Origin: Massilia sp. YIM B02763
Lineage (GTDB): Bacteria; Pseudomonadota; Gammaproteobacteria; Burkholderiales; Burkholderiaceae_D
NCBI RefSeq assembly: GCF_030412015.1
Contig: NZ_JASNRD010000013.1
Location: forward strand, 1-64,000
Direction: 5' to 3'
DNA length: 64,000 nucleotides
Shown piece after piece: positions 50,445 through 60,027 of this stretch (within the stretch, counting starts at the first letter, position 1; each line of letters opens with the position of its first letter). Below the pieces are notes generated by a model. That model was given only the letters and a program-made list of their open reading frames with translations, did not search any database and was not told the origin of the DNA. Position numbers and translations under genes: made by a program.

Positions 50445-51578
50445 TCAGCCCATGGCCTCGCCGCCGGCGAACATCTCGAGCACGCCGGCGGGCGCACGTG
50501 GGCCGAACATCGTTTCCAGCATCGCCTCCGCCTCGCGCGCAACGCGCGCGCTGCGGACGAACATGGCGTCCTCGTAGGCGGCCGGCGCCGCCTCCACGTC
50601 GCCGGCGTGGGCGGCGATGGCGCGCCCCAGTTCGGCACCGTCCAGCAGCGCCAGGTTGGCCCCGTCTCCCGACGGCGGCATCAGGTGCGCCGCGTCACCC
50701 AGCAAGGTGACGCCTGGTACACGTTCCCAACGGTGCCCGACGGGCAGCGCGTGGATGGCGCGCGGCACGGGATCGGTATCGCTGCCCAGCACCAGGTCCC
50801 GCAGTTGCGGCGCCCAGCCCTCGAATGCGGCGGCGATGCGGGCCAGGGCCGCCGGCCGGTCGGCGAAGTCGATGGCGGCGATCCATTCCTGCGACCGTTC
50901 CAGCACCAGGTAGGCATGCAGCACGCCGCCGGGTTCGCGGTGCGCGAAGATGGCGCGTCCCGGTGCGGGCGCCATCAGCATGCCGGCACCGACCGCCCGT
51001 GCCGCCGCGGCATGGCGCGCATCGGCGTCGTGCAGCCAGGTCTCGATGAACACGAATCCCGTGTAGGCCGGCTGCGCTGCGGAGACGAGGGGCCGGATGC
51101 GCGACCAGGCGCCGTCCGCGCCCACCACCAGGTCGGCCGTCGCGCGGGTGCCGTCGGCGAACGCCAGCGCATGGCGGCCCTGCCCCAGCGCGGTCACGCC
51201 GGCCACCTTGCAGCCCCAGCGCACGGTGCCGGGCGGCAGCGATGCGATCAGGATGCGGCGCAATTCCCCGCGCGGCACCTCCGGACGGCGGAAACTGCCG
51301 TCGTCGGGCGCATCGACCAAGACCGTGCCGTCCTTGCCCAGCACCCGCGTCGCTTCGGCGCCGCGATGGACGATGGCGCCGAATTCCCGGGTCAGCCCGG
51401 CCGCGGCGAGCGCTACCTGCCCATCCTCGGCATGGATGTCCAGCATGCCGCCCTGGGGGCGCGCCTCCGGCCCGGCCTCGGCTTCGTAGACGGTCGCCGC
51501 GATGCCGTGCAGGTGCAGGACGCGGGCCAGCAGCAGGCCGCCGAGCCCGGCGCCGACGATCGCGATGGAAGTTGCCAT
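50445..51578 (-). CDS. TetX-like FAD monooxygenase
   Basis: 377 residues. FAD motif GAGLGGLLLARVLHLHG, then RGELRRILIASLP, the DG motif ADLVVGADGAWSRIRPLV and GDAAHLMPPSGDGANLALLDGAELG. The pattern of Rx(L)RR plus GDAAHLMPP is close to TetX-type flavin monooxygenases, some of which inactivate tetracyclines. Resistance is not implied; many homologues act on other aromatic compounds. Divergent from a TetR gene with paired operators between. Confidence 0.88.
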   Translation of the reverse strand: MATSIAIVGAGLGGLLLARVLHLHGIAATVYEAEAGPEARPQGGMLDIHAEDGQVALAAAGLTREFGAIVHRGAEATRVLGKDGTVLVDAPDDGSFRRPEVPRGELRRILIASLPPGTVRWGCKVAGVTALGQGRHALAFADGTRATADLVVGADGAWSRIRPLVSAAQPAYTGFVFIETWLHDADARHAAAARAVGAGMLMAPAPGRAIFAHREPGGVLHAYLVLERSQEWIAAIDFADRPAALARIAAAFEGWAPQLRDLVLGSDTDPVPRAIHALPVGHRWERVPGVTLLGDAAHLMPPSGDGANLALLDGAELGRAIAAHAGDVEAAPAAYEDAMFVRSARVAREAEAMLETMFGPRAPAGVLEMFAGGEAMG

Positions 51579-51602
51579 GGTGTTGTCCTTGTCGAGTATT
51601 TT

Positions 51603-51642
51603 GTGGAACAGCGTTCCACTGTATTATTGGAACGATGTTCCA
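51603..51642. promoter_or_regulatory. Two TetR-type operators in the divergent promoter region
   Basis: GTGGAAC-AGC-GTTCCAC (51603-51619) and TGGAAC-GAT-GTTCCA (51628-51642) are near-identical palindromes, 8 bases apart. Reading the minus strand, TTGACA lies next to the second, with a loose -10 in the gap. A dimeric repressor bound to both would block the TetX-like gene promoter and its own. Confidence 0.8.
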
Positions 51643-51645
51643 CTA

Positions 51646-52383
51646 ATGTCAAGCACCATGGCCACGACTACCCGGCGCACGCAACGCGGCGCTCCCTCGC
51701 TGTCGCGGGAACGCATCGTCGAGGCATCCATCGCGCTGCTGGACGAGAAAGGCGAGGAAGGCCTGACCTTCCGCGCGCTGGCCCATGCGCTCGCCACCGG
51801 TGCGGGCGCCATCTACTGGCACATCGCCGACAAGGACGACCTGCTGGACGCGGCCTGCGACGCCATCGTCGCCGCCGCGATGGCCGGCGCGGCACGAGGC
51901 GCGACAGCGCGCGCACGGATCCGCGCCGTCGGCCTGGGCATGTTCGATGCGATCGACGCGCATCCCTGGGTGGGAACGGAGCTGGCGCGCAGTCCGGCGA
52001 AGATGCCGACGGTGCGCATCCTCGAGGCATTGGGACGGCAGGTGCGCGCACTCGGCGTGCCGGAGCATGCGCTGTGGATGGCGACGTCGACGCTGCTGAA
52101 CTACATCCTCGGCCTGGCCAGCCAGAATGCGGCGAACCGGCGCCTGGCGCGCGAGCGCGGCCTGGGCAGCCGGGATGGCTACCTGGACAGCGTGGCCGCC
52201 ATGTGGGCCCGGCTGGACGCGCAGGACTACGCGTTCACGCGCAGCATGGGCACACAGTTACGCGCCCATGACGACCGTGACGATTTCCTGGCGGGCATCG
52301 ACCTGATCCTCGACGGCATCGGCCTGCTGCGGGGAGGCGCTACGCCGCCTCCGGAAACGGCACCCGCTCCACCGCCCGCCTGA
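51646..52383 (+). CDS. TetR-family regulator (TetR/TetX-pair type)
   Basis: 245 residues. HTH: RERIVEASIALLDEKGEEGLTFRALAHALATGAGAIYWHIADKDDLL in outline, the TetR(classical)-like GAGAIYWH recognition helix. The C-terminal domain is TetR_C-like. Two starts are possible (51646 and 51658). Divergent from the FAD oxygenase, which it likely represses via the paired operators. Its last 44 bases overlap the 3' end of the HD-GYP gene, and the tail (PPPETAPAPPPA) is low complexity. Confidence 0.9.
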   Translation: MSSTMATTTRRTQRGAPSLSRERIVEASIALLDEKGEEGLTFRALAHALATGAGAIYWHIADKDDLLDAACDAIVAAAMAGAARGATARARIRAVGLGMFDAIDAHPWVGTELARSPAKMPTVRILEALGRQVRALGVPEHALWMATSTLLNYILGLASQNAANRRLARERGLGSRDGYLDSVAAMWARLDAQDYAFTRSMGTQLRAHDDRDDFLAGIDLILDGIGLLRGGATPPPETAPAPPPA

Positions 52384-53710
52384 GCGCGTCGAAACACTGC
52401 GGGTCGAGTGCCGTACCGACCGTCTTGCTCATCATGTCGAGCGCCTGCGGCACCGGGATCGCGCCGCGGTAGGGGCGCGCCGCCGTGATGGCGTCGAAGA
52501 TGTCGGCCGTCGTGATGATGCGCGTCTCCAGGCGGATCTCGTCCGCCCCCAGGCCGCGCGGATAACCGCTGCCGTCCAGGCGCTCGTGGTGGGCGCCGGC
52601 GATCGAGGCCAGCTCGCGGAAGGCGTCGATGCGGCCGAGGATGGTCTCGGTGAATGCGGCGTGCTGCTTGACCGCGTCCCATTCGGCGCGGTCGAGCGCG
52701 CCGGCCTTGTCGAGCACGCTGTTGCTGACGCCCAGCTTGCCCACGTCGTGCAGCAGCGCCCCGCGCTTGAGCCAGCGGCGGCGCTGCTGCGACAGGCCCA
52801 GCGTCTCGCCGATCATGTCCGTATACAGCGCCACCCGCGCACTGTGGCCGCTGGTGTAGGGGCTCTTGGCGTCCACCACCTGGCCGAAGGCGGTGGCGAT
52901 GTCGTCCAGGTAGTCGTCGTCGAGCGGCTGCTGGGAACCGCCGGCGGGCTGCAGCGCGGCCACGGCATCGTCGATGCCCGGACCGGACAGCACGCTCCAG
53001 AACGCCTCATCGCGCGCGACTTCCGCGAAGGCGTCGACCAGGCGCGGGTCGAACCACTGCCCCGAACGCGCACGCACTTCGGCCAGCGCCGCCGCGCGGC
53101 CGTTCTCTGTATGGAACACGTCGATCACCTGGGCCAGCAGGGCGATGCGCGAATGGATGGGAATGTCTTCCCCGGCCAGGCGCGCCGGCTTGCCCTCGCC
53201 GTTGTAGTGCTCGTCGAGCGAATAGATGCCGTCCGAGACGCCCTGCGGGAACCGCAGCAGCGCCGCGATCTCGGCGCCGCGCTGGCAGCGCGTGGCGACC
53301 AGGTCGCGCGCGATCTCCGGACCGTCGCGCAGGATCGTCATCACGCTGCGGAAGCGCTCGGCCAGGCCGGCCTTCAGCCCCGTGTGCTTGAGCACGAAAC
53401 CGAGTACCTGGGGCAGGCTGTCGCCGACCAGCTTGTAGTCGCGCTTGAAGTCCAGGTCGTCGGTCAGGTAGAGCGCGCAGATGCGCGCCGCATTGCTGCT
53501 GCAGCCCAGGTCCTTCAACAGCAGCGTGTAGTACAGCTCCCACAACTGGTCTTCCGGCAGGCCCACTTGGCGCCCGATATGTGTTCCTATCCAACAACAG
53601 CGCACGCAATGGCCGGCCGGCTGCCCTTCGGTAATGTCCAGGGCATAGCTGAGGGATCCGATCAATTCCGACAGTTTCAACGATTTTTGAGCAAAGGCAG
53701 AGGGATCCAT
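52340..53710 (-). CDS. HD-GYP domain c-di-GMP phosphodiesterase
   Basis: 456 residues. The C-terminal HD-GYP domain (about 285-440) keeps HSARVALYTDMIGE, LLHDVGKLGVSNSVL, AHHERLDGSGYPRGL and ADIFDAITAARPYR, all metal and signature residues, so it should be active on c-di-GMP. The N-terminal part (about 10-190) is a second HD-like domain, with GHCVRCCWIGTHIGRQVGL in outline. No membrane segment or signal peptide. Upstream is an AT-rich gap shared with the catalase gene. Confidence 0.93.
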   Translation of the reverse strand: MDPSAFAQKSLKLSELIGSLSYALDITEGQPAGHCVRCCWIGTHIGRQVGLPEDQLWELYYTLLLKDLGCSSNAARICALYLTDDLDFKRDYKLVGDSLPQVLGFVLKHTGLKAGLAERFRSVMTILRDGPEIARDLVATRCQRGAEIAALLRFPQGVSDGIYSLDEHYNGEGKPARLAGEDIPIHSRIALLAQVIDVFHTENGRAAALAEVRARSGQWFDPRLVDAFAEVARDEAFWSVLSGPGIDDAVAALQPAGGSQQPLDDDYLDDIATAFGQVVDAKSPYTSGHSARVALYTDMIGETLGLSQQRRRWLKRGALLHDVGKLGVSNSVLDKAGALDRAEWDAVKQHAAFTETILGRIDAFRELASIAGAHHERLDGSGYPRGLGADEIRLETRIITTADIFDAITAARPYRGAIPVPQALDMMSKTVGTALDPQCFDALRRAVERVPFPEAA

Positions 53711-53859
53711 CGCGCTTTTTGTATCTTTAATGAAATATTTGATGATTTTGAGAAATAGAGTACAACTAAGATACGTCGGCGCAGAATTTATTTTTTCTAT
53801 CGACGCTATATAAATGGATAGTTTGATTAAATCGCCTTAACGCTCTACCATGATCACAA

Positions 53860-53874
53860 ATAGCACTCAGCTAT
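53860..53874 (+). promoter_or_regulatory. OxyR-like half site upstream of the catalase gene
   Basis: ATAG-N7-CTAT with exact spacing (ATAGCACTCAGCTAT), 49 bases before the catalase ATG. A related CTAT-N7-ATAT block is at 53797-53811. The full four-box OxyR site is not complete. The 212-base gap is otherwise AT-rich. Confidence 0.42.
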
Positions 53875-53922
53875 CAGGTCAAATCACTCGATAGCCCCCA
53901 CCATCGTCCTGAAAGAACTGAC

Positions 53923-55380
53923 ATGAGCAAACTGACCACCGCCTCCGGCATTCCCGTCGTCGACAACCAGAATTCGATCACCGCCGGTCCGCGCGGCCCC
54001 GTGCTGCTGCAGGACTTCCACCTGATCGAGAAGCTGCAGCACTTCAACCGCGAGCGCATCCCCGAGCGCGTCGTGCACGCCAAGGGCTCGGGCGCCTTCG
54101 GCACCTTCACGGTCACCGAGGACATCACCCGCTACACCAACGCCAAGGTGTTCGCCCAGGTCGGCAAGCAGACCGAGACCTTCCTGCGCTTCTCGACTGT
54201 CGGCGGCGAAAAAGGCTCGGCCGACACCGAACGCGATCCGCGCGGCTTCGCCCTGCGCTTCTATACGGAAGACGGCAACTGGGACCTGGTCGGCAACAAC
54301 ACCCCGGTGTTCTTCCTGAAGGACGGCATCAAGTTCCCGGACTTCATCCACACCCAGAAGCGCGATCCGAAGAGCAACCTGAAGTCGGCCCAGATGATGT
54401 TCGACTTCTGGAGCAACACCCCGGAAAGCCTGCACCAGGTGACAACCCTGTTCTCGAACCGCGGCACCCCGGACGGCTACCGCCACATGCACGGCTTCGG
54501 CAGCCACACCTACAGCCTGATCAACGATGCCGGCGAACGCGTGTGGGTCAAGTGGCACTTCAAGACCCTGCAGGGCGTCAAGAACCTGAGCGCGGCCGAA
54601 GCGACCCGCCTGGCCGGCGCCGATCCGGACTACGCGCAGCGCGACCTGTTCAATGCCATCGCCACCGGCAACTTCCCGCGCTGGAGCGTGGAAGCGCAAA
54701 TCATGAACGACGAGCAGCGCCAGGCCTGGGAAGCCAAGACCGGCTGGGATGCGTTCGATTTGACCAAGGTCTGGCCGCACGGCGACTTCCCGCGCATCAA
54801 GGTCGGCATCCTGGAACTGAACCGCAATCCGGAGAACTACCACGCCGACGTCGAGCAGGCCGCCCTGTCGCCGGGCAACATCGTGCCGGGCATGGGCTAC
54901 AGCCCGGACAAGATGCTGCAGGCACGTATCTTCTCCTACCACGATGCCCAGCTGTACCGCATCGGCACCAACCACCAGTACCTGCCGGTGAACCGTCCGC
55001 GCGTCGAGGTCTACAACCAGCAGCGCGACGGCGCGATGGCGGTCGGTAACGGCGGCGCGGCGCAGAACTACGATCCCGTGCACATGGGCGGCGTGCCGGC
55101 GGCCGGCGGCTTCGGCCACGGCGATGCGGGCTGGCAGGTGGAAGGCGTGGCGGGCCGCTACGACACCCGCATGACCGACGACCACTACACCCAGGCGGGC
55201 AACCTGTTCCGCCTGCTGGACGCCGACGAGCAGCGCGACCTGATCAACAACATGGCCGGCGCGCTGAGCCAGGCCGACGCCACGGTCCAGGACCGCTGGA
55301 TCGGCCACCTGGCGAAAGCCGACCCGGCCTACGGCAAGGGCGTGGCGGACGCGGTCAATCGCATCCTGAACAAGGCCTGA
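53923..55380 (+). CDS. katA: Monofunctional heme catalase (small-subunit clade)
   Basis: 485 residues. It disproportionates H2O2. The distal His is in RVVHAKGSGAFG. The heme-proximal Tyr is in RIFSYHDAQLYRIG. FLRFSTVGGEKGSADTERDPRGFALRFYTEDGNWDLVGNNTPVFF in outline is the core signature. The length is that of clade 3 small-subunit catalases with no C-terminal flavodoxin-like domain. GAAAGAA precedes the ATG. It stands alone behind an OxyR-like site and before a 12-bp terminator. Confidence 0.96.
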   Translation: MSKLTTASGIPVVDNQNSITAGPRGPVLLQDFHLIEKLQHFNRERIPERVVHAKGSGAFGTFTVTEDITRYTNAKVFAQVGKQTETFLRFSTVGGEKGSADTERDPRGFALRFYTEDGNWDLVGNNTPVFFLKDGIKFPDFIHTQKRDPKSNLKSAQMMFDFWSNTPESLHQVTTLFSNRGTPDGYRHMHGFGSHTYSLINDAGERVWVKWHFKTLQGVKNLSAAEATRLAGADPDYAQRDLFNAIATGNFPRWSVEAQIMNDEQRQAWEAKTGWDAFDLTKVWPHGDFPRIKVGILELNRNPENYHADVEQAALSPGNIVPGMGYSPDKMLQARIFSYHDAQLYRIGTNHQYLPVNRPRVEVYNQQRDGAMAVGNGGAAQNYDPVHMGGVPAAGGFGHGDAGWQVEGVAGRYDTRMTDDHYTQAGNLFRLLDADEQRDLINNMAGALSQADATVQDRWIGHLAKADPAYGKGVADAVNRILNKA

Positions 55381-55433
55381 AACGGCAAGGGCGCATGACG
55401 GCCAGCGACAACCTGGCCGCCATGCAAGCCAAG

Positions 55434-55465
55434 AGGCCGCGCCGACGATTCGGCGCGGCCTTTTT
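55434..55465 (+). terminator. Terminator after katA
   Basis: 12-bp perfect stem AGGCCGCGCCGA / TCGGCGCGGCCT with a CGAT loop and a TTTTT tail, 54 bases past the stop codon. Confidence 0.93.
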
Positions 55466-55604
55466 CATGCGCGAGGCCGGAAGCCCCCGCTCCTGCTGCC
55501 TGCGCATTGCTGAGTTGGATAGGGACAACGCACACCGCTTATCGTGCGCCGTTGCGGCCGCCTTGCGTCAATACTGGTTCGCATCCCTGCCCTCCGGAGG
55601 CATC

Positions 55605-56306
55605 ATGCCCAGCACGCGCGCAGCAGTGTGTGAAGTCTTGACGGCGCTTTTTGCACTCGCCTTGCCGGCGGCGGCGCTGGCCGCGCCGGTCACCGTCGTG
55701 ACACACTCGACCGGCACCGCCTACGTCTACCCGACCGTGCTGTTCGCGCTCGGGCTGGAAGAGTTTCCCGAAGAAGAGGTTCTGCCGTACGAACTGACAC
55801 TGACGTCCACCTTCGACTGGAACGCCCCGCTGCCGGCACGCGACGAAGGCGCATGGAACTACGGCGCGGTCGCGGTCGACTTTCGCATGGGCGACCTGCA
55901 CTACCAGTATGCTGGCACGGAAACAAGTCACGTCAACCTGTACACGCCGTCCTACCTCGGCGGCGACGCGTACTTGCAGGATGTCTCGGCCAATCCCAAT
56001 GGCAGCAGCTATGGCTATTCCTTCGACTTCAGCCACATGCTGCACTCCCCGGCGGGCAGCATGGGGCCGGGCGGCGCACTGACGCCGATGGCCTTCGGCG
56101 GCAACGGCAATGAGAACTCCTCGATGGGTATCACGACGTACTACATCAACGACGAGTTCATCTTCAGCTGGAGAATGCGCGGCGACGTCGACACCTATTC
56201 CGTCCAGGTCACGAGCGCCGTGCCGGAGCCTGCCGCTTACGGCCTGCTGCTCGCGGGCACGCTGACGCTGGCACTGCGCCGGCGCGCCGGCCGCGCGAGC
56301 GCATAG
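55605..56306 (+). CDS. PEP-CTERM protein of unknown function
   Basis: 233 residues. Signal peptide ends LAAP. The middle is Tyr/Asn/Gly-rich with no known domain (YELTLTSTFDWNAP, HYQYAGTETSHVNLYTPSYLGG). The C-terminus is VPEPAAYGLLLAGTLTLALRRRA, the exosortase sorting signal. The ATG at 55605 follows CCGGAGG. It lies 139 bases beyond the katA terminator. The frame remains open upstream but without a signal peptide. Possibly a matrix or surface protein. Confidence 0.82.
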   Translation: MPSTRAAVCEVLTALFALALPAAALAAPVTVVTHSTGTAYVYPTVLFALGLEEFPEEEVLPYELTLTSTFDWNAPLPARDEGAWNYGAVAVDFRMGDLHYQYAGTETSHVNLYTPSYLGGDAYLQDVSANPNGSSYGYSFDFSHMLHSPAGSMGPGGALTPMAFGGNGNENSSMGITTYYINDEFIFSWRMRGDVDTYSVQVTSAVPEPAAYGLLLAGTLTLALRRRAGRASA

Positions 56307-56315
56307 CGGCCGCTG

Positions 56316-57008
56316 TCATCGCTCCTGCGCTGCCAGCCAGGGCACGACGATCTCGAGCAGGCGCTGCGGCGCCTCGATCGGGATCATGTGGCCGCTGTCC
56401 TCGACGACCTCCAGCACGGCGCCGGGAATGGCAGCGGCCATCTCGCGCGCTTCCTCGATGCTGCGCAGCCGGTCCTGGGCGGCCGCCACGACCAGCGTGG
56501 GGCACCGGATCTCGTGCGAGCGTTCCAGGTCGCCCGGGCGGTCCAGCATCGACTGGCGCCGGAACACCTCGCCGCCCAGGCGCACGCCCATCGCGCGCAC
56601 GCGCTCGATCATGGCCTCGTTGTCGCGCTGCTTCGGATGCAGCGAGCTGGCGACGGCGACGCGGCTCAAGCCGCTGAAGGCGATCGACGGCGCGGCGGCG
56701 CCGATCGCGCCCTTGCGCTTCTGCAGCGAGGGCGTGTCGGGCCGCGTGGACGTGGCAACCAGCACCAGGGCGCGCACCCGATCGGGCGCCTGGCGCGCGA
56801 TCGCGCGGGCGACATAGCCGCCCATCGAAAAGCCGACCAGCAGGAACGCCGGCGGCGCCGTCTCCAGCACGCGCCGCGCCATCGCCTCGACCGAGGTGTC
56901 ATGGCGCAGGTCGGCGTGCACGATGGGTCCGAAGCGCTCCAGTGCCGGCAGCATGTCGTTCCACAGGGTTTCATCGGCCATGAAGCCGGGGACGAGGAGG
57001 ATAGCCAT
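56316..57008 (-). CDS. Alpha/beta hydrolase
   Basis: 230 residues. The nucleophile elbow GFSMGG carries the catalytic Ser. The oxyanion region is LVPGFMADETLW, the acid lies in the AAAQDRL segment and the His in EDSGHMIP. The pattern MAILLVPGFM recalls haloperoxidase/esterase-like family members. The substrate is unknown. Convergent with the preceding PEP-CTERM gene, 9 bases away. Confidence 0.86.
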   Translation of the reverse strand: MAILLVPGFMADETLWNDMLPALERFGPIVHADLRHDTSVEAMARRVLETAPPAFLLVGFSMGGYVARAIARQAPDRVRALVLVATSTRPDTPSLQKRKGAIGAAAPSIAFSGLSRVAVASSLHPKQRDNEAMIERVRAMGVRLGGEVFRRQSMLDRPGDLERSHEIRCPTLVVAAAQDRLRSIEEAREMAAAIPGAVLEVVEDSGHMIPIEAPQRLLEIVVPWLAAQER

Positions 57009-57206
57009 GCCGGCATCCTAGCAGATGCCCGCTCATTTGCCGGCTCATCTGCCTGCTTACCTTCCCACTTACCCGGCGGCTCATACGGAAGTATGAGTCA
57101 TCTACACCTTCATGTAATTTACATCACTTTTATTGCATAACAGAATCATTTCATTCAAAATCTCATGCCTCGGGAGTAGACTTCCGCAACCCTCACAGGA
57201 ACCGTC

Positions 57207-58946
57207 GTGAACCCATCCGCCACCTCCAGCGTACGCAACCAGCTCAGGTTCACGTTCGCCATCATCATTGCCCTGTCCTTCCTGTCGACCGCCATCGCCA
57301 TCTGGCGCCTGCAGGTGCTGGCCGCCGACACGCAAGCGCTGACCCAGCGCCCGCTCGCCAAGGAACGCCTGATCTCGAGCTGGCTGCTCAATACCTCGGT
57401 GGGCGTCAAGCGTACCGCCCTGATCACCCGTGCCGCGGACACGGACCTGGCCAAGGCCTATGCCGACGAAGCGCGCGAATCGAGCGCGCGGGGCGGCGAA
57501 CTGCAGAAGAAGGTCGGCGAGCTGCTCGACACGCCGGAAGAAAAGGCGGTCTTCGCCGAGATCGGCAGCGTGCGCGAGAAGTACACGGAAGCGCGCAACC
57601 GCGTCGCCAAGCTCAAGACCGAAGGCAGGAGCGACGAGGCGCTGGCCCTGTTCGACCAGGCCTATACGCCGGCCGCCAACGGCTACGTCGGCAAGATCAA
57701 CGAATTGCTGGCGCTGCAGCAGCGCGCCATCGATACGCAATCGCATGCGGTGCTGACCAGCGCGGAGCTCAGCGGCGACGTGCTGGTGGCCCTGTGCCTG
57801 GCGACGCTGGTATTCAGCATCGCCGCCGGCGTACTGTTCGTGCGCGCCCTGTTCAAGCGCCTGGGCGGCGAGCCGGCAGCCGCCGCCGCGGTGGCCGCCG
57901 AGATCGCGGCCGGCAACCTGCGCGTGGACGTGCCGCGCCGCGCCGGCGACGAGGACAGCCTGATGGCCGCGCTGGAACGCATGCGCGCCAGCCTGTCCGG
58001 CATCGTCGGCCAGGTGCGCACCGGCGCCACCAGCATCGGCACCTCGATCGCGACGATGGCGGGCGAAACCCGCGACCTGTCGGCGCGCACCGAGAGCCAG
58101 GCGTCGGCACTGGAGGAAACGGCGTCGTCGATGGAAGAACTGACCCAGGCGATCGGCCACAGCGCGGCGAGCGCCGAGCAGGCCGACAGGCTGGCGGCCG
58201 ATGCCGCCAAGGTGGCGCGCGAGGGCGGCACGATGGTCGGCCAGCTGGTCGAGACGATGGGCGAGATCGATGCCTCTTCCGCGCGCATCGCCGACATCAT
58301 CGGCGTCATCGACGGCATCGCCTTCCAGACCAATATCCTCGCGCTGAACGCGGCGGTGGAAGCGGCGCGCGCCGGCGAACAGGGGCGCGGCTTCGCCGTC
58401 GTCGCGGCCGAGGTGCGCGCGCTGGCCCAGCGCTCGGCCGCCGCCGCCAAGGAAATCAAGGACCTGATCGACGCATCGACCCGCCGCGTCGCCGACGGCT
58501 CGACGCTGGCCGGCCGGGCCGGCCAGACCATGCAGGGCATCGTCGACGGCATCGCGCGCGTGTCGCACATCATGAACGAGATCGTCAGCTCCAGCCGCGA
58601 ACAGGCCAGCGGCATCGCCCAGGTCAACCAGGCGATCATGCAGATGGATGGCAGCACGCAGCAGAACGCGGCGCTGGTCGAGCAGTCGGCCGCCGCCACC
58701 CGTTCGATGCAGGACCAGGCCGAGGCCCTGGTGGCGCAGGTGGCGCTGTTCCAGGTGGAAGGCGGCGAGCGCGCGGTAGTACCCGCCGTCGCTGTGCCGG
58801 CCGCCAGGACCGCGGCCAAGCCGGCGCTGCCGTCCGTGCGCAAGGCCGCGGCGACGTCAGCCGATAAGACGGCCACCAAGCCAACCACTAAGCCAACCAC
58901 CAAGCCAGCCATGGCGGCAGCCGGCGACGACTGGGAAGCGTTCTGA
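57207..58946 (+). CDS. Methyl-accepting chemotaxis protein
   Basis: 579 residues. Membrane helices at about 17-34 and 190-212 flank a periplasmic four-helix ligand domain of about 150 residues. A HAMP-like linker and the signalling hairpin follow, with tip sequence [33 protein letters not shown] in outline. The C-terminus has a [12 protein letters not shown] linker and ends DDWEAF, a xWxxF pentapeptide that tethers CheR/CheB in many receptors. The ligand is unknown. No che genes adjoin it. Confidence 0.94.
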   Translation: MNPSATSSVRNQLRFTFAIIIALSFLSTAIAIWRLQVLAADTQALTQRPLAKERLISSWLLNTSVGVKRTALITRAADTDLAKAYADEARESSARGGELQKKVGELLDTPEEKAVFAEIGSVREKYTEARNRVAKLKTEGRSDEALALFDQAYTPAANGYVGKINELLALQQRAIDTQSHAVLTSAELSGDVLVALCLATLVFSIAAGVLFVRALFKRLGGEPAAAAAVAAEIAAGNLRVDVPRRAGDEDSLMAALERMRASLSGIVGQVRTGATSIGTSIATMAGETRDLSARTESQASALEETASSMEELTQAIGHSAASAEQADRLAADAAKVAREGGTMVGQLVETMGEIDASSARIADIIGVIDGIAFQTNILALNAAVEAARAGEQGRGFAVVAAEVRALAQRSAAAAKEIKDLIDASTRRVADGSTLAGRAGQTMQGIVDGIARVSHIMNEIVSSSREQASGIAQVNQAIMQMDGSTQQNAALVEQSAAATRSMQDQAEALVAQVALFQVEGGERAVVPAVAVPAARTAAKPALPSVRKAAATSADKTATKPTTKPTTKPAMAAAGDDWEAF

Positions 58947-58960
58947 TCCGCTCCACCCTG

Positions 58961-59003
58961 CCTGCCGCGGCAACCCGTCGATCTGCCGGGTTGTCGCGGC
59001 AGG
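58961..59003. terminator. Large hairpin after the chemoreceptor gene
   Basis: 17-bp stem CCTGCCGCGGCAACCCG / CGGGTTGTCGCGGCAGG with one wobble and a 9-base loop. No T-run follows, so termination would be inefficient or Rho-assisted. It separates the MCP gene from the thioesterase gene. Confidence 0.6.
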
Positions 59004-59051
59004 CGTTATGAGGCACCATCTGCCTTATTTCGTTTTTTCAAGAGTACCGCC

Positions 59052-59537
59052 ATGAACCTGCCTGCCCACCAATTGACCATGACGGTCCTGATGACCCCGG
59101 ATACCGCGAACTTCTCCGGCAACGTGCACGGCGGGACCATCCTGAAGCTGCTCGACCAGGTGGCCTATGCCTGCGCCAGCCGCTATGCGGGGACCTATGT
59201 CGTGACCTTGAGCGTGGACCAGGTGACGTTCCGCCAGCCGATCCACGTGGGCGAGCTGGTGACCTTCCTGGCCGCCGTCAACTACACGGGCCGCACCTCG
59301 ATGGAAATCGGCATCAAGGTCGTGGCCGAGGACATCCGCAGCCAGGCCGTGCGCCACGTGAACAGCTGCTTCTTCACCATGGTGGCCGTCGGCGACGACA
59401 AGCAGCCCGTCCCCGTCCCTCCGCTGCGCCCGTTCACGCCGGACGAGCAGCGCCGCTTCGAGGAAGCCAAGGGCCGCAAGGAATTGCGCCTGGCGCTCGA
59501 ACGCCAGCACGCCGAACGCGCGGCCACCCGCGGCTGA
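59052..59537 (+). CDS. Acyl-CoA thioesterase (hotdog fold, YciA-like)
   Basis: 161 residues. MTVLMTPDTANFSGNVHGGTILKLLDQVAYACA is the hotdog signature, with the catalytic Asp in LLDQVAY. The segment VTLSVDQVTFRQPIHVGELV follows. The C-terminal 40 residues are a charged helix. The product hydrolyses acyl-CoA esters. The ATG at 59052 follows the hairpin gap; a weak ribosome-binding site is seen. Confidence 0.92.
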   Translation: MNLPAHQLTMTVLMTPDTANFSGNVHGGTILKLLDQVAYACASRYAGTYVVTLSVDQVTFRQPIHVGELVTFLAAVNYTGRTSMEIGIKVVAEDIRSQAVRHVNSCFFTMVAVGDDKQPVPVPPLRPFTPDEQRRFEEAKGRKELRLALERQHAERAATRG

Positions 59538-60027
59538 TCCGCGACCAGGCGCCGTGCGCCTTCCCCTTTCCTCGCGCATGCCCGGTCCCGGTGCATGCCG
59601 CCGGGTTTTCCCCAGGACGCGCCGTCTTGGGGCAAGCCACCTCATCTTGTCGGAAATCTTTCCACTCGCCTCAGCCACGTATCCTCCGCGAATGTAACCG
59701 TTTGTAGTTCCTTGCCTCAGGGTTTCGGCACCGTCGGCAACTGTCGGTCGATTCATTCCGGAAGGAACTCAACGTTTCCTCTCCACCCCTGACAAATGCG
59801 CACAAAAACGGTGCGCAAGTGTGTTTTCGTACAAATTCGTCGATATTTTTTACATTTCGATGACATTTTCCAGGGGGCCAACGTTTTCTTATTGGAAATC
59901 AAATAGTTACTTCGGTGGCACGCTATATGCAATCCAGGTGTTTCGTGACCCGGAAGGGATAGCCCTCCCCGTCACGCAGAGGGGCACCGCAGACCCCGCT
60001 TCCAACACTTGAAGAGGCGCACTACCC
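59538..60027. other. 490-bp regulatory region before the PEP-CTERM operon
   Basis: No gene is seen. The second half is AT-rich. It contains the perfect inverted repeat TGCGCAC-AAAAACG-GTGCGCA (59797-59817), a plausible binding site for an enhancer-binding protein, and the sigma-54-like promoter at 59916-59931. The first half is a GC-rich stretch with no structure that I could interpret. Confidence 0.55.
59916..59931 (+). promoter_or_regulatory. Sigma-54-type promoter (-24/-12)
   Basis: TGGCACG-CTAT-ATGCA fits TGGCACG-N4-TTGCW with one mismatch and exact spacing. It lies 97 bases before the ATG of the first gene. PEP-CTERM genes are often controlled by the PrsK/PrsR sigma-54 system; this fits but is not shown here. 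Confidence 0.68.

Noticed and set aside
50445-51578. Tetracycline resistance gene tet(X)
   Set aside because: The motifs show only the broader flavin monooxygenase family; no evidence of tetracycline specificity.
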